64,000 nt of DNA from Pseudopithomyces maydicus. Its lineage: Eukaryota; Ascomycota; Dothideomycetes; Pleosporales; Didymosphaeriaceae. This document shows, one piece after another, positions 1 through 10,441 of the stretch. Every line of letters starts with the position of its first letter. Position 1 is the first letter of the stretch. A program made the position numbers and the translations under genes. The notes beneath the pieces were generated by a model. The model saw only the letters and a program-made list of their open reading frames with translations. It was not told the origin of the DNA and did not search any database. The stretch covers positions 1,178,001-1,242,000 of the forward strand of contig JANTUC010000007.1 of assembly GCA_026873275.1 (NCBI GenBank). Direction: 5' to 3'.

Positions 1-244
1 GGTTTCGCAGAATAAGCACGGCAGAAGGCTGGACATTGATGCCAACGCCCAACGTGGTGAGGGTTGACGATGCTTCGAATACATGGATATCTGTGAAACC
101 AGCAGCATTCAGCGTTAGCGCCGCCGTCAGGCCGCCAATCCCAGCACCAGCAATCACTAGCAGGTGTAAAAGTTAGCCAGAGCACATGCACTTGGTACCA
201 CGGAGTTTCCTACGGATTTTGGGCTGGGAGCTCAAGAAGGGCAT
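1..244 (-). CDS. FAD-dependent monooxygenase, N-terminus (cut by window edge)
   Basis: Only the first part of the gene lies in the window. Exon 1 runs 244 to 214 from an ATG. A 57-nt intron (157-213) ends in a GGCTAAC branch point and CTAG acceptor. Exon 2 continues from 156 off the left edge. The joined frame gives a Rossmann dinucleotide-binding start with the motif GAGIGG after a short lead (PKILI), then an acidic end to the second strand (VFEAS) and the motif GVGINVQPSA. These are typical of class A flavoprotein monooxygenases such as salicylate hydroxylase-like enzymes, which hydroxylate aromatic or polyketide substrates with NAD(P)H and O2. The substrate cannot be told. The donor GTAGGA is non-canonical in its later bases, so the exon 1 end is inferred from frame and homology. 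Confidence 0.8.
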
Positions 245-670
245 TTTGGATCAGAGCTCAGCTCGCACAACTACTTCGAAGCGGCCACGACAAGCGGACG
301 TTATTATTATCCTGTGGTATGTTCCGACTTTCGGAAGGGAAGTAGATCCATAGAATTACCGATTCTCATTGCCGCGTGCCTCGCTAGCTTAGCGCGACAA
401 TCGCAAAGACCAATTTCTTCAATACGAATGAGTGATGCGCCTTGAGAATCCCTCCAATGGGGCTTGCACCTGGGGCTTGTGGTGGGGACACATACAGTAA
501 CGCCCAAGGCCGTTTCTCCATGCACACCTACTACTACCTATGCCATCAGGATCGCCGGGACTACGGTGGAAAACAAGCGTTGATTAGATCAGCTATGAAA
601 CCATGCCGAGTCATCAGATTGCCCAAATCAACAGTCTCTTGTTTCCTGGCAGTATATCTCACCACCATGT
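245..670. other. Intergenic, no gene seen
   Basis: This stretch separates the start of the monooxygenase from the 3' end of the GH128-like gene. Short open frames exist on both strands but none shows a domain, codon bias or splice context that I would support. Confidence 0.5.
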
Positions 671-1510
671 TCAGAACATTGGCTGATCACTCATGTATTT
701 CCACATCAGGTCTGTGAAATTTCCGCCTTCGTCCATCAAGCGCGCTGCAGGGCTCACAAAGTCGTCGGGCATGTTCTGCATGCATCCAAAAAAGGCATAT
801 TCAAAGACCCAGTCCACCCCATCCATCCAATTGCACATGTCCCGTGTAAAGGCGTGGACACTTTCATAGTTCCTGTCGATGCTGGCAATTTCGGACACGA
901 TGACAGGTAGTCCAAATTTCTCGTGCATGGAAGAGATGAATTGCTGGCATTCTGTTGTTTGGATGCCATACCAGTGCAGACCAAGGTAGTCGGGCCGAGC
1001 GTCTTGCACTAGCTCCATAAATTCAGCAATCCATTGCTGGCCTGCAGGGTCAGAGGCACAAGATGGAGAGACGAGCTGTTTGTGGCGCTCGTTGCGAAGT
1101 GCAGGGGTAACCTGGTACCATATGAGTATGCCATACGGTCTTGATACTAGCTGTCGAGAGATAACGTCGTGCACTTCGATCTTTGTTATGGGATGAGAAA
1201 AGTGACGCACCTGGTTATGCCAGTAATCAGCTGCTTTCTGCGGACTGATGCCGTTTCTTTCGGGCTCATTAAAGAAATGAATAATGGGTTGATCAGAATC
1301 CATGATCCATTGCCATTCATTGCCATTGAGCTCGCGCTCGAGATGGATCATAGGACGGAAGGGAGCTCGGCCTTTCAATTCGGGTGGAACCCAGGCATTC
1401 CAGTTAGAAACAGAAGATATTGGGCCATCGAAAGTAACAGTGTCCATTCTCGAAGGTAGGTTCTGGGTGTTAGTCCAGTCCCAAAGCAGCGATCGTTTCT
1501 TGATGACCAT
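671..1510 (-). CDS. Asl1-like glycosyl hydrolase (GH128-type beta-1,3-glucanase family)
   Basis: The protein matches the fungal Asl1-like catalytic core, a TIM barrel assigned to GH128, which acts on beta-1,3-glucan of fungal walls. It begins with the family hallmark KKRSLLWDWTNT. It carries FFNEPER, with the likely acid/base Glu, and VSEIAS, with the likely nucleophile Glu, plus LVSPSCASDPAG and LGLHWYG. The frame is open throughout, but 1112-1210 is best read as a 99-nt in-frame intron (AACCAG/GTGCGT to ACCAG/GTTACC). Removing it joins YWHNQ to TPALRNE as expected for the family and leaves about 246 residues. No signal peptide is evident, which is common in this family. Start chosen at 1510 because the conserved N-terminus begins there. 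Likely role: wall remodelling. Confidence 0.85.
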   Translation of the reverse strand: MVIKKRSLLWDWTNTQNLPSRMDTVTFDGPISSVSNWNAWVPPELKGRAPFRPMIHLERELNGNEWQWIMDSDQPIIHFFNEPERNGISPQKAADYWHNQVRHFSHPITKIEVHDVISRQLVSRPYGILIWYQVTPALRNERHKQLVSPSCASDPAGQQWIAEFMELVQDARPDYLGLHWYGIQTTECQQFISSMHEKFGLPVIVSEIASIDRNYESVHAFTRDMCNWMDGVDWVFEYAFFGCMQNMPDDFVSPAARLMDEGGNFTDLMWKYMSDQPMF

Positions 1511-2661
1511 TGTGATTATGGAAACACTTTTGGATGTTGCTTCACGAAATCGACCTGTGGGTTATCAACGTTGTAGGGTTATTGAGGACTATTGTAAAAG
1601 TGCTGGAAATCAGCAACTTATACTTTCCTTTATCGCTCAGTGCATACTCGCGCCTCAGGTAAGGGTGAGGGCGCCGAGTTGCTGGAAATTGTGGCTTGTA
1701 TTCCGATAGCTGAGCGATTTCCTGCCATGGTTTGCGGCTATACCGTACGTTGTAGCTTAACAACGACTTTGAGTCTTACAGTAAGACTCCTTCTGTTCGA
1801 ATTCACGTCTAAGTACCAAAAAGGATGTTAAGTCAGTTGCGGGCAGCGCCTAAACATCAGCTGACTGTATTGAGAAACCGTACCACCGCCGAGGTGACGG
1901 TCTGCAGCAGCTGAGGAAGTATCACGAGATGGAATATCAGGTCTCCGAAAGAATAACTTGGTCAGATTTACGGGCGTTCTTAGGGCGCATAAAAAAGGCT
2001 CGATCAATACATAGGCAATGGCGCAAATAGGACGACAGGTGGTTGGGCGCCTTCGCTTACCGCATTTCGGGTACACAGCAATTGCTGTATTACGATATTC
2101 CCGGCAATACCGTTCTGCCACTGGAAGTATGTTCTGCCACTGGAAGTATGTTCTGCGGGGCACTACTGATTATTGTAGATAGAAAACTGTCACAGCATGC
2201 CCAAGTAGAATATTTCCGGAGCAGATATTGCGTGCTGTAATGTCATCCTAGGGTATTTCAGCCTTGCAATAATCGGGAGGTAGTAAAGACTCAATGGCTC
2301 GGTAGATCTGATCAAATTAGAGAATTCATATTGGTAGTAATGTGGTAATGTACTGAATTGTCTCAAGCCAAATACACCGCCGTTTCAATTGAGTTGGAAA
2401 ATGTGCAGAACAATCCAGCCGCAGCTTAACTGAAGCAGCTGACAGTTCGCCCCATAACCTAATTACCCACGTGCTCAAATCAACTTAGAAATAAAATAAT
2501 ACAAGGTAAAAAAAGGAGCAATGACTGCCCGAGAAGACGAATTGCGAAACACATAAATAAACGGCATTTAAGCATCAATCGCCGAGCTCAGTACCATATC
2601 GATCAGCACAGATACAATTCTAGAACTTATTCTGTTTTTCGCTATCATCCAAAAGCCGATA
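1511..2661. other. Intergenic, no supported gene
   Basis: About 1.15 kb upstream of both the GH128-like gene and the next plus-strand gene. An open frame on the minus strand (1828-2163) has no recognisable feature. A 19-bp tandem duplication sits at 2112-2156. Confidence 0.5.
2112..2156. repeat. 19-bp tandem duplication
   Basis: The unit GTTCTGCCACTGGAAGTAT occurs at 2112-2130 and 2131-2149 without mismatch, followed by the first seven bases of a third copy. It lies in non-coding DNA and is probably a slippage product. Confidence 0.9.
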
Positions 2662-3368
2662 ATGTCACACACAATTTTTGTCCGTAACATGTCGGATCAC
2701 GACCAACTCTTCCAGGTGCATGGTTGGGGTAATAATCAGGACATTGTAGTCCCTGCTCATGGCGAATCCACAATTGAAGCGCCCGACGGTACCTCTGGTG
2801 CAATCATAGCTATTCATGATGGATGTATTGGCGAACAAGCCGAGCTCACAAAGAACGGGTTTGGCGGCAATGACTTTATCGATCTGTCTAACATTTGTGG
2901 TGCTGGCGGCAATCTTATCGTGCAACAAGTTGGAAAAGATTGGACTAGGAAGGGTGATCCACGGTTCATGCAGAATCTAAATGAAGCGTGGCAAAAGGCC
3001 GACCAGGGCGTTAGGGACAGGTAGGCTTTGCTCTTCGAAAGCTGCAATCTTTACCTACCGCTTATCTACCTTAGTCTGAGCCAGTGCGTACATGTCAGCG
3101 ACGGCGTCGTAAGAAGAATTGATGCGCCAAAGGATTTCCCTGGGCTAGAGCAGTTCGTCAGGTCCTTTGCAGACGGAAAAACCTACATTGGTGTTGGCGC
3201 TTGGGGCGGAAGTCCAGGCAATGCCAATGATAACGCTCAAGTAAGTCGCTTGAGTTGAGCCGTTGTATTCATGGAGTTAGATGCTAATCAATACAGAGCT
3301 CTGCAGCACAGGGCAGCACCGATATTCTTATCTGCTACAATGATGACGACTGCACGCCGCAATGGTAG
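2662..3368 (+). CDS. Hypothetical 198-aa protein, possible thaumatin-like beta-sandwich fold
   Basis: Three exons: 2662-3020, 3075-3240 and 3297-3368. Both introns have good sites; the second is GTAAGT to GCTAAT..ATACAG. The first acceptor could be 3074, 3080 or 3098, all in frame. The product is acidic and Gly/Asn-rich, with no signal peptide. It starts SHTIFVRNMSDHDQLF, then GWGNNQDIVVP, NDFIDLSN, GAGGNLIVQQ and, after the first intron, VGAWGGSPG, and ends DDDCTPQW. The alternation of strands and the DFID/GGNL pattern suggest a thaumatin- or BYS1-like beta-sandwich, but that is inference and I cannot name a family. It sits among secreted or wall-active enzymes. Confidence 0.7.
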
Positions 3369-4131
3369 TTTTAGCAGCCATTAGATGGACTGACCAATGT
3401 AATCGCTCATTAGTATCTCTTAACTGGGGCCCCTACAGAAGATGTGATACCTCCCAAAGTGGTTGCAGACGCTTTCTTTTTCATCACATTCGCAGAATTG
3501 GGTTATAGAAGAGATCTGATAATAGTGGTGGATAGAGATTGAGATTGAGGCTTAGGTGCTGTATACTATTACAGTACTATTGTGTAAATAAAACACCTGG
3601 TCTTTAAAGGATGGTTAAGATATTAAGACTTTTATATTATAAATATTTAAACGGATATAATCAAGTTAGTCTAATAATAATAAAAGTAAATCAAATCTTT
3701 TTATATACAACTTATTTTTACATTAATTAATAGTAAGATAATCTTTTTCCTAACGATTTTTTATGCGTCAATCGCCGGCACTTGCATGCTACATCTACCT
3801 AGCCACAGCACCAGTGGTGTGGTGCTTCGCTAAGCGTCATCGCCGTCTCCGCACCACCATGTGGGGAAACCCTCTGCCTCCGCACCCCAAAAGGCAGAAG
3901 CGCAACCGAGGCGACGGGGGCGACTCGGTAGAATTGCACCCTGACCGTGGTGATCGATCTCAATCTCGCTGATCGTGTCATGTTCTGGGCATGGTATCGG
4001 CATATATATTGCCAGCCCGGAGCACCACCCCGAGGAACCACCAACGAGCTTGGTATAAGACATTGTCCAACTTGGTCGTGTCCGGCTGTCCGCACGACCC
4101 ACGAATTGCATTCTCGTCTCTTTCTCCCGCA
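3369..4131. other. Intergenic region between the 198-aa gene and GH31
   Basis: Holds the AT-rich patch at 3590-3765 and the GH31 promoter. A TATATAT element lies at about 4003-4009, roughly 125 bp before the GH31 ATG. No gene is supported. Confidence 0.5.
3590..3765. other. AT-rich patch
   Basis: This stretch is strikingly rich in A and T (runs such as TTATATTATAAATATTTAAA and TCTAATAATAATAAAAG) compared with both flanks, with a sharp return to normal composition at about 3765. No coding frame or terminal repeat is visible. In Pezizomycotina such islands are often residue of repeat-induced point mutation on an old mobile element, but the sequence alone does not show the parent element. Confidence 0.55.
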
Positions 4132-6336
4132 ATGGCACGTCTGGCGTGGCTTGGCTGGAGCGCTCTGCTCCCGTTTGCACTCTGCGAATACAACATCACT
4201 TTCACGCCATCGTATGAACTGCTCATTACCGAGGGCAACAAAGCCCTGGTAAATAACACGGCAATGTTAGCCGGTGCGCAGAACTCGACGGTGAGAATGG
4301 TAAAGAACACCACCCAAGGCGTCGCTTATGCTTTCATTGCTCCTACAATCGCCAAGGTGACATTGAACACATCGAGCACCTTCCATGGCGCCCGATTCTC
4401 TGCCTCCCCGGACTCCCGCTTCTACGGAGTCTGGGAATACCCTTTCAATAACCAAATCGACAATGCAAACGTCACTTTCGACCTTAAGGGTGTCGGGAAC
4501 AATGTGGGCATCAACTGGTGCAATGCACGCGCTCCATTCTTCCTCACTTCGGCTGGATATGGCGTTTACGCAGATACACTCAAGATGGGATCGTATAGTT
4601 TCGATACCTCAGGTGACGCACAGTTCATCTTCAACACTAGTATCCTGACCTATTACGTGATTCTCCCCAAGAACAATGGTGGCTTGAAGAGTGTGATCGA
4701 GCAGTATACACATCTCAGTGCGAGAAGCGAGGTCCCCGCTATTTCCGGTCTGGGACCGACGTTCTGGTCCGATGATTTTACTGTGGACTTTCACGGAAGT
4801 GTATCTAATGCACAAGAGAACATCCAGGACGTCGTAAATCACTTGTACGACAATCGAATCCGAGCCACCTCAATCTTTGCAGATAGACCTTACGGTAGTG
4901 GCAATCGTTCTTGGGGGTAAGTGCATGATGCAACCTCACGTTGCTAGATTTTGTTAAAAAGATATTCCAGAAATTTTGACTTTGATCCCGTCCAATACCC
5001 AGATGCCGCATCTTTTGTGCAGAACTTGACAGAAGTTTCCGGGATAGATTTTCAAGTTTGGATCGCAAATCGCGCACAGCCTGGGACGAAGCTCTTCAAC
5101 GTCTCTACCGCTAACAGGTGGCTATTTCCCAACAACAATCCGCTTGGTGGGCTTGGTGCAGCCTTGGATCTGTCGATTAAAGAGGCGTACAACTATTTCG
5201 ACGAATCGCTAAAGTACTTCCCTGCGGTAGGAGTCAAAGGCTACAAAATCGACCGAGGTGAAGAAGGGGAGATGCCCGACTACGCACAGAACGAGCAAAT
5301 GGCCTTGTTTGTAGACCTAGCATACGACTCCATGGTAGGTACATGGGGCAAAAGTGGCTTCTATAACTTTGCGCGTTCCGCAGTGGACCGCAGTAGAGCA
5401 AAAACGCACGTTTGGAATGGTGACAGCCATGCCAACTTTACTGGTCTGGCATACAGCGTTTCATCAGGCATCCGATCAGGTCTCATAAGTTTTGGAATAT
5501 GGGGTTCTGATACGGGGGGATACACCAGAGAAGGGAGTCTGACACCCAGCCCTGAGGTATGGGCAAGGTGGATGTGGTTCAGCGCCTTCTCTCCCGTCTA
5601 TGAGCTTATGCTAGGCACTAATCACACGCCCTGGTATTCACCTTATCACAACACAAGCACGCTAGCCATCATGAAACAGACCGCCAATTTGCATGCAGAT
5701 CTCCTACCCTACATCCACTCATACAGCTACCATGCGTCAAAGACGGGGCTTCCAATTATACGCGCCTTATTTCTTGAAGCAGAAGAGGACGAAAAGACCT
5801 GGGACATCAATGACTCATATTTCTTTGGGGGCGAATTTCTTGTCGCTCCCGTCGTCAACTCAGGCGGCTCACGCAATATTTACTTCCCAAATGGGCCTTC
5901 CAAGTCCTACCTTGAGTATTTTAACAAGACACAAGTCTACAGCGCGGGCAAAAACGTTACAATCGATTCACCGTTGACATCTATACCGGTTTTTATCATA
6001 CAAGGGGCCATTATTCCTCGAGGCGACATATTTCAAGGTAATGCGAAATGGATTCAGGGCTGGACACCTGAGTTAAGATTGGAGCTATACCCAAGTTTTG
6101 ACGTTCCCGAGAGCAAGTTCATCTATTACAGTGGGGGCTCCGAGATCACAATCGTTCTGCGGACGAATAAAGCTGATCGAAGTGCAACTGTTGATACAGG
6201 TGGACTTGAGTTCAGCGGGTGGGGCGTTAAGATTGTCTGGTATCTGAAAGGAGCAGAGGAAGGTAAGATCATGGACACGAAAACGAAAAACATAGGAGGG
6301 TTACTACGAGTAGACAACATTGAGACGCTCTTTTAA
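4132..6336 (+). CDS. Secreted glycoside hydrolase family 31 (alpha-glucosidase/alpha-xylosidase type)
   Basis: Two exons, 4132-4916 and 4971-6336, joined across a 54-nt intron (GTAAGT..TTCCAG), give 716 residues. ATG 4132 is chosen because it opens a hydrophobic signal peptide (MARLAWLGWSALLPFALC). Many N-glycosylation sequons follow. The GH31 barrel shows GPTFWSDDF, IFADRPY, WIANRAQPG, and the nucleophile region GYKIDRGEEGE (Asp about 356). The acid/base region is VWNGDSHANF (Asp about 413), followed by FGIWGSDTGGY, where many GH31 members have FW-H-DIGGF. The KIDRGEE form resembles the bacterial YicI-like branch (KTDFGE) more than classical WIDMNE maltases, so alpha-xylosidase or another non-starch activity is plausible. 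C-terminal beta domains follow. It likely acts outside the cell on plant or wall glycans. Confidence 0.9.
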
Positions 6337-7563
6337 AAATCTTACTTTAAGCAGTGCCCTTGATTTATAATTTCCCCTGACGCTTCTTTCCTCCTTATAT
6401 TATCTCGATATATTGTCACAAGAGGGGATGACAGCGTTTTCTTTTATCCGTTTTCATCCAGTCAGACTATAGCTTATGCGATTGCAAAGCTCGTGGTTCA
6501 CCCAAAATGGCTGGAAGTGCGATGAATTAGCGTCACCAACTCAATCATCATGCCTCGTCTATTGCGCTAGAATATAATAGTTCATAGTTCGGTCCGATCA
6601 TCAGACGTTCAAAGGCCCCCTGCATGAAACTATGTCGCCTGCAGCTCGGGTGGAATCTCAACTATAGGAACCTTAGAACGTGAAGCGTATTACAACATAT
6701 CACGTGCATTATTCCGGGTGCACTAGGCGATTTTATTTGAGATGAGGCATCACAAAGTGTGTTGTTACCTTCATGAAATTATAATAGTTGAAATCTTCAC
6801 TCGTATTTCAGCAAACTATTTCTTTGTTCATGGGATCGTTAGTATCCTACTCTGGAAATTGGAGTTGATAATTTGTAGAATTTTGTCCTGTATGATGTTC
6901 AAACTTGTTCTAGGTCTCATGAGGTAAATTTACTACTCCGTCTCGGTCAACCTTTCCCTCTCGGCGTTAGAGAGAAGTCGTTCAAAAGAGTCCTGGTCAA
7001 TATATCTAATTCTGCTGCTTGTTACGTATCCTTTCAACTTCAGTAACTATCCTACCTTTAGGTCCAATTAAGTCTTTCCTGTTCTTAGCACACTGTCCGG
7101 GTGCCAAGGTGCATTGGTAGACATGTGATACCCAGTCCTTAGACCCATTAAAGTGTCTTGATTTAACAGCCTGAGTACTTACAGTTACCCTTTTAATATT
7201 ATTGATGCACCTGCTCTTTCCGGAAGCCATGTTTTAGGTACAATGCAACATGCTGTGTTACCTGTTTGGGATTTCAGGTTACTGATCGAGGTCCCTACCG
7301 CCATACTGCAAGATTGCATCGAGTCGAATTCCCATAATAGTCTAGTGACCATGAACTAGAAGAGATTCATATATAGTGGTATTGATGTCTGCTGGTAGCC
7401 GTTGCACAAACTGCCTTGTGAGAGCTTATTTCTACTGTGCCACAACGAGGACCATAACAGCCACGGGCTTTCTTGGCATCTTCCCCATGTATATAAATCT
7501 GAAATATTTCATCCAAGTGTTTGAATCTCTCCGTGCAGTCTCCATCTATTGCCACACCACAAA
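6337..7563. other. Intergenic, no supported gene
   Basis: About 1.2 kb. A minus-strand open frame (7006-7230) codes a basic 74-residue peptide with no recognisable domain. The stretch ends in the GH25 promoter. Confidence 0.5.
7490..7497 (+). promoter_or_regulatory. TATA box of the GH25 gene
   Basis: TATATAAA lies 67 bp before the ATG at 7564, a normal spacing for a regulated fungal promoter. No other core element was identified. Confidence 0.45.
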
Positions 7564-8252
7564 ATGAAAATTACCAGCTACACGTCTTTTTTGGTTACCC
7601 TTTCTAGCGGAGCACTTATCGGTGTCAAGCCTCGCACGGTGCAGGGTCTCGATATTTCCCACTACCAAAATAAACCTAACTTGAGCGAAGCTCACACCGC
7701 CGGCCTCTCCTTTGTTTTTATCAAAGCAACCGAAGGCTCCACCTATAAGGACCCCAAGTTTTCTACGCACTACCAAGAAGCAACTGACGCTTCTTTCCTA
7801 CGTGGAGGCTACCATGTCGCCCGACCAGAACTTTCTAATGGACGAGATCAAGCCCAATTCTTTCTTTCGAATGGCGGTGCGTGGAATGATGATGGTAAGA
7901 CCCTTCCAGGTCTGCTATCGATTGGTATTGAGAGTGACTGCGCTGGGATGACAGTTGGTGCGACTAAACAATGGATTAGAGCGTTCATAGACGAGTATGA
8001 AGCAAGTACACACCGGCATCCAGTGATTGGGACGAGGAATGAGTGGTGGGTGCAGTGTACAGGGAACACACAGGATTTCAACGAGGAGAGTGCATTGTTG
8101 TTGGCGCATTGGGGTGAAAGCGTTGGAATGATACCAGGGGGTGGAATTTCGCTACAATCTGGCAATACAAGGAAGGTGGAGCTTGGGGTGGGAATAGCAA
8201 CATCTTTAATGGGGATGCTGCGGCGCTGAAGAAGCTGGCTATAGGCGAGTAG
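7564..8252 (+). pseudogene. Frameshifted GH25 (Chalaropsis-type) N,O-diacetylmuramidase
   Basis: The product has a signal peptide (MKITSYTSFLVTLSSGALIG) and then GLDISHYQ, FIKATEG, GGYHVARP, AQFFLSNGG and WWVQCTGN, diagnostic of the GH25 lysozyme barrel that cleaves bacterial peptidoglycan. Read directly, the frame ends at 8229 in an unrelated tail. After the GGGGG run at 8137-8141 the family sequence (WNFATIWQY, then IFNGDAAALKKLA) continues in the next frame to TAG 8250-8252. One base is therefore missing there, and the intended length is about 229 residues. In addition, the catalytic Asp-x-Glu segment after LPG, normally LDLE or LDIE, reads LLSIGIES, so the aspartate appears lost. The frameshift could be a sequencing error, but the altered active site argues for a decaying gene. 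Confidence 0.7.
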
Positions 8253-8354
8253 GACTGAGATACAGCTACTGCAAAATTTGCCCTCAGAATAGAAACTCAG
8301 TCTTTCTTAGTGATGTAACACGCAAAGACCTATTCATGAAATCTTTTGCAACCA

Positions 8355-9895
8355 TTAAATTTCCCCTCTCTCCTCATCCTTACTCTTCCTCCCATCCCAG
8401 CTACCCTCGCCGTCCGAATCTGTATCACCTAGCAACTCATTCCAGGCTGCCTCGTCAATATTGTCCCTATCACTGTTCTCCTCTCCCCTGATCGCTGAAG
8501 TCCCATCCACTTTAAAATTAACGAACAGCACCCACAAGCCTACATCATAGACAACTCTGCATATCCCTGTGGCTAAAAATGCAGCATAAAACTTGTCATT
8601 ACCAGCGAGAACACCTGTCACACTCGGTCCCATACTCATTGCAAATGTACGCACCATGCTCGTGATCCCCATGACCCCGGTCCTCTCTTCCGGCCTCACG
8701 ACTGCCGCGATAAACGCCGTGCGAGGGGCTTGATCCATACTATTCAACGCAGCTCTAAACAGTAGCAATGCCACCGTCCAACCCACGCTACTAGGCAAGG
8801 GAATAAAAGCCGAAGCAATGGAAGAAGGCAAATGTGTGAAAACCATGGTGTTTATGAGTCCGATGTGTTTGGACAAAGGCCCGGCGAAGATGGAGGATAC
8901 AGCACAGAGGAACTGGCTGGCGGAGGTGATATCGCCAAGGGTAGATTTTGACAAGTGAAATTTCTGATCAACGTAGTAGTTCATTAGAGAGTAGGGCGTC
9001 ATACCGTCTGCGAGCGAGTCTATGGCAAGAAGGGCCCAAAGTCTGTACATGATACTGCGCGTAGGTCTGGAAATCTGGGCGAAGAAAGATTGCTTCGACT
9101 TATGCGACCATTGCTGCGCGTCAGTTTGGTTATTATCATTCGTGAGTGGCGGCATGGCTTCCAAAAGGACTTCCTCCTGATCTTCGCGAACTGTGCGGGG
9201 GATTATGCCTCTGTTTACGGACGTTGTTTTATGTTTCTCGCCCGCAGCTTCACAGCTCTTGCTCAAACCTAGACAGAGGATACATCCCATGACCCCAAAA
9301 GCGGCATACATCCAGAATAGTATGTGGTATGCCCTCTTAACGTCTCCACTGCTCTTCTCTATCCAGGTGACTACTCTCCCAGCGACTTCCGTCCCGATCG
9401 CGCCGGCCATAGTCGTGGCGGTGACATACCAAGCCAAGACATCGCTCCTCGTCCGCTCGTCCGTCAGCCCACTCAATATACTCTCTTCTACTGCTCTGAA
9501 AGGTCCTGTATCTCCTCCCGTCACAGATATGACGCCGACGACAGCAGCGCCCAGCAATATCCAAAAATTTTCAGAGAGTGCGAAAGCCATTCCAGACAAT
9601 ACCATCATCGCGGATCCGCCAAAAGGATACGACGTCGACCAACTTTATCAGCAACCAAGGTGAGCAGAAGCGATAGGATCACGTCACCCAGAAGGGTGAG
9701 TGTCATAAAGGCGCCGATGCGGGAGTCCGGGAAATTAAGAGAGGAGAAAAAGAGGGCGAGAATGAGGGCTGGGATACCAGCGGAGAACATGCGCAAGCAC
9801 CTCAGCGTTATAATGATGTACGCATCGCGTCCTGTCGCTTGTAGAGAGTGTATGCCAAGGAAGCGAGCGAATCGTTCGATGATGGAACTCCCCAT
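8355..9895 (-). CDS. Major facilitator superfamily transporter (one-base frameshift)
   Basis: An intronless 12-helix transporter read from ATG 9895 (MGSSIIERFARFLGI). Family landmarks are TGRDAYIII, the MFS loop motif VADKVGRRRIL, GVISVTGGDTGPFRAVEES, and a second half with RAALNSMDQAPRTAF. A long acidic linker sits mid-protein, and an acidic tail (NELLGDTDSDGEG) ends it. The frame breaks between 9613 and 9624, just after RRRIL. One base is missing at or beside the AAAA run (plus strand), and the downstream half resumes in the next frame at MMVLSGMAFA. Allowing one base gives 513 residues. The length, N-terminus and motif order are otherwise intact, so I treat it as a functional gene with an artefact. 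Substrate unknown. Confidence 0.8.
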
Positions 9896-10441
9896 TGTTT
9901 CTCCAGGTCGTCTTGTAGCAAAACAGCGAGGCGAAGATGGTTTTGCTGTACTGTATGTTGAATATGGCTGGCGGAGGGGTGGCAGGTTTATCTCATGTGC
10001 AAATGAGTAGAGGAAGAAGTATAACACCGTCAGGTCTCTGCAGGAAAAGAGTAGCCATGTGCAAGGCCGGCCGCGGATCCGCTCGGAGCTCCCGCTACTG
10101 CACCTGCTGGGTACTCCACTACCTCACCGCCTTTGTTGGTTGTCTAGGTGCTTGATTACCCCGGAAAATTCCCCCAGTTCCGGAACCAATGCCTCGTTTA
10201 GGTGCCTAAGGGTCAGAGACAGGTTGGGTTGGTCGCGTGTAAGAGGTCGGAGTCATTAACCGCCCCGAAACCCCCACTATGGCATTCGCGCCTATGTCGT
10301 CATTGGGTAGAAACTCAATGAGAAACTCACGATTAACCACATCGCAATAGAAACAGATCAGGCTCGATCGGTGCCAGACAGCAAATGGTCTCCAGTGGGG
10401 TATATTAAGTTATTCAAGTAACCATAGCGACAAGGACCGAA
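9896..10441. other. Intergenic between MFS start and FAN1 end
   Basis: About 550 bp, GC-rich, holding the MFS promoter and the FAN1 3' region. No gene or RNA seen. Confidence 0.5.

Noticed and set aside
4132..6336. GH31 as two separate genes
   Set aside because: A canonical 54-nt intron (4917-4970) joins the halves in phase and both are needed for the catalytic barrel.
7006..7230. 74-codon basic minus-strand frame, possible transposon fragment
   Set aside because: No recognisable transposase, integrase or polymerase motif and no repeats around it.
8137..8252. A cryptic intron as the cause of the GH25 frame change
   Set aside because: No GT..AG pair of usable size lies at the switch; the family sequence is continuous through it except for one base.
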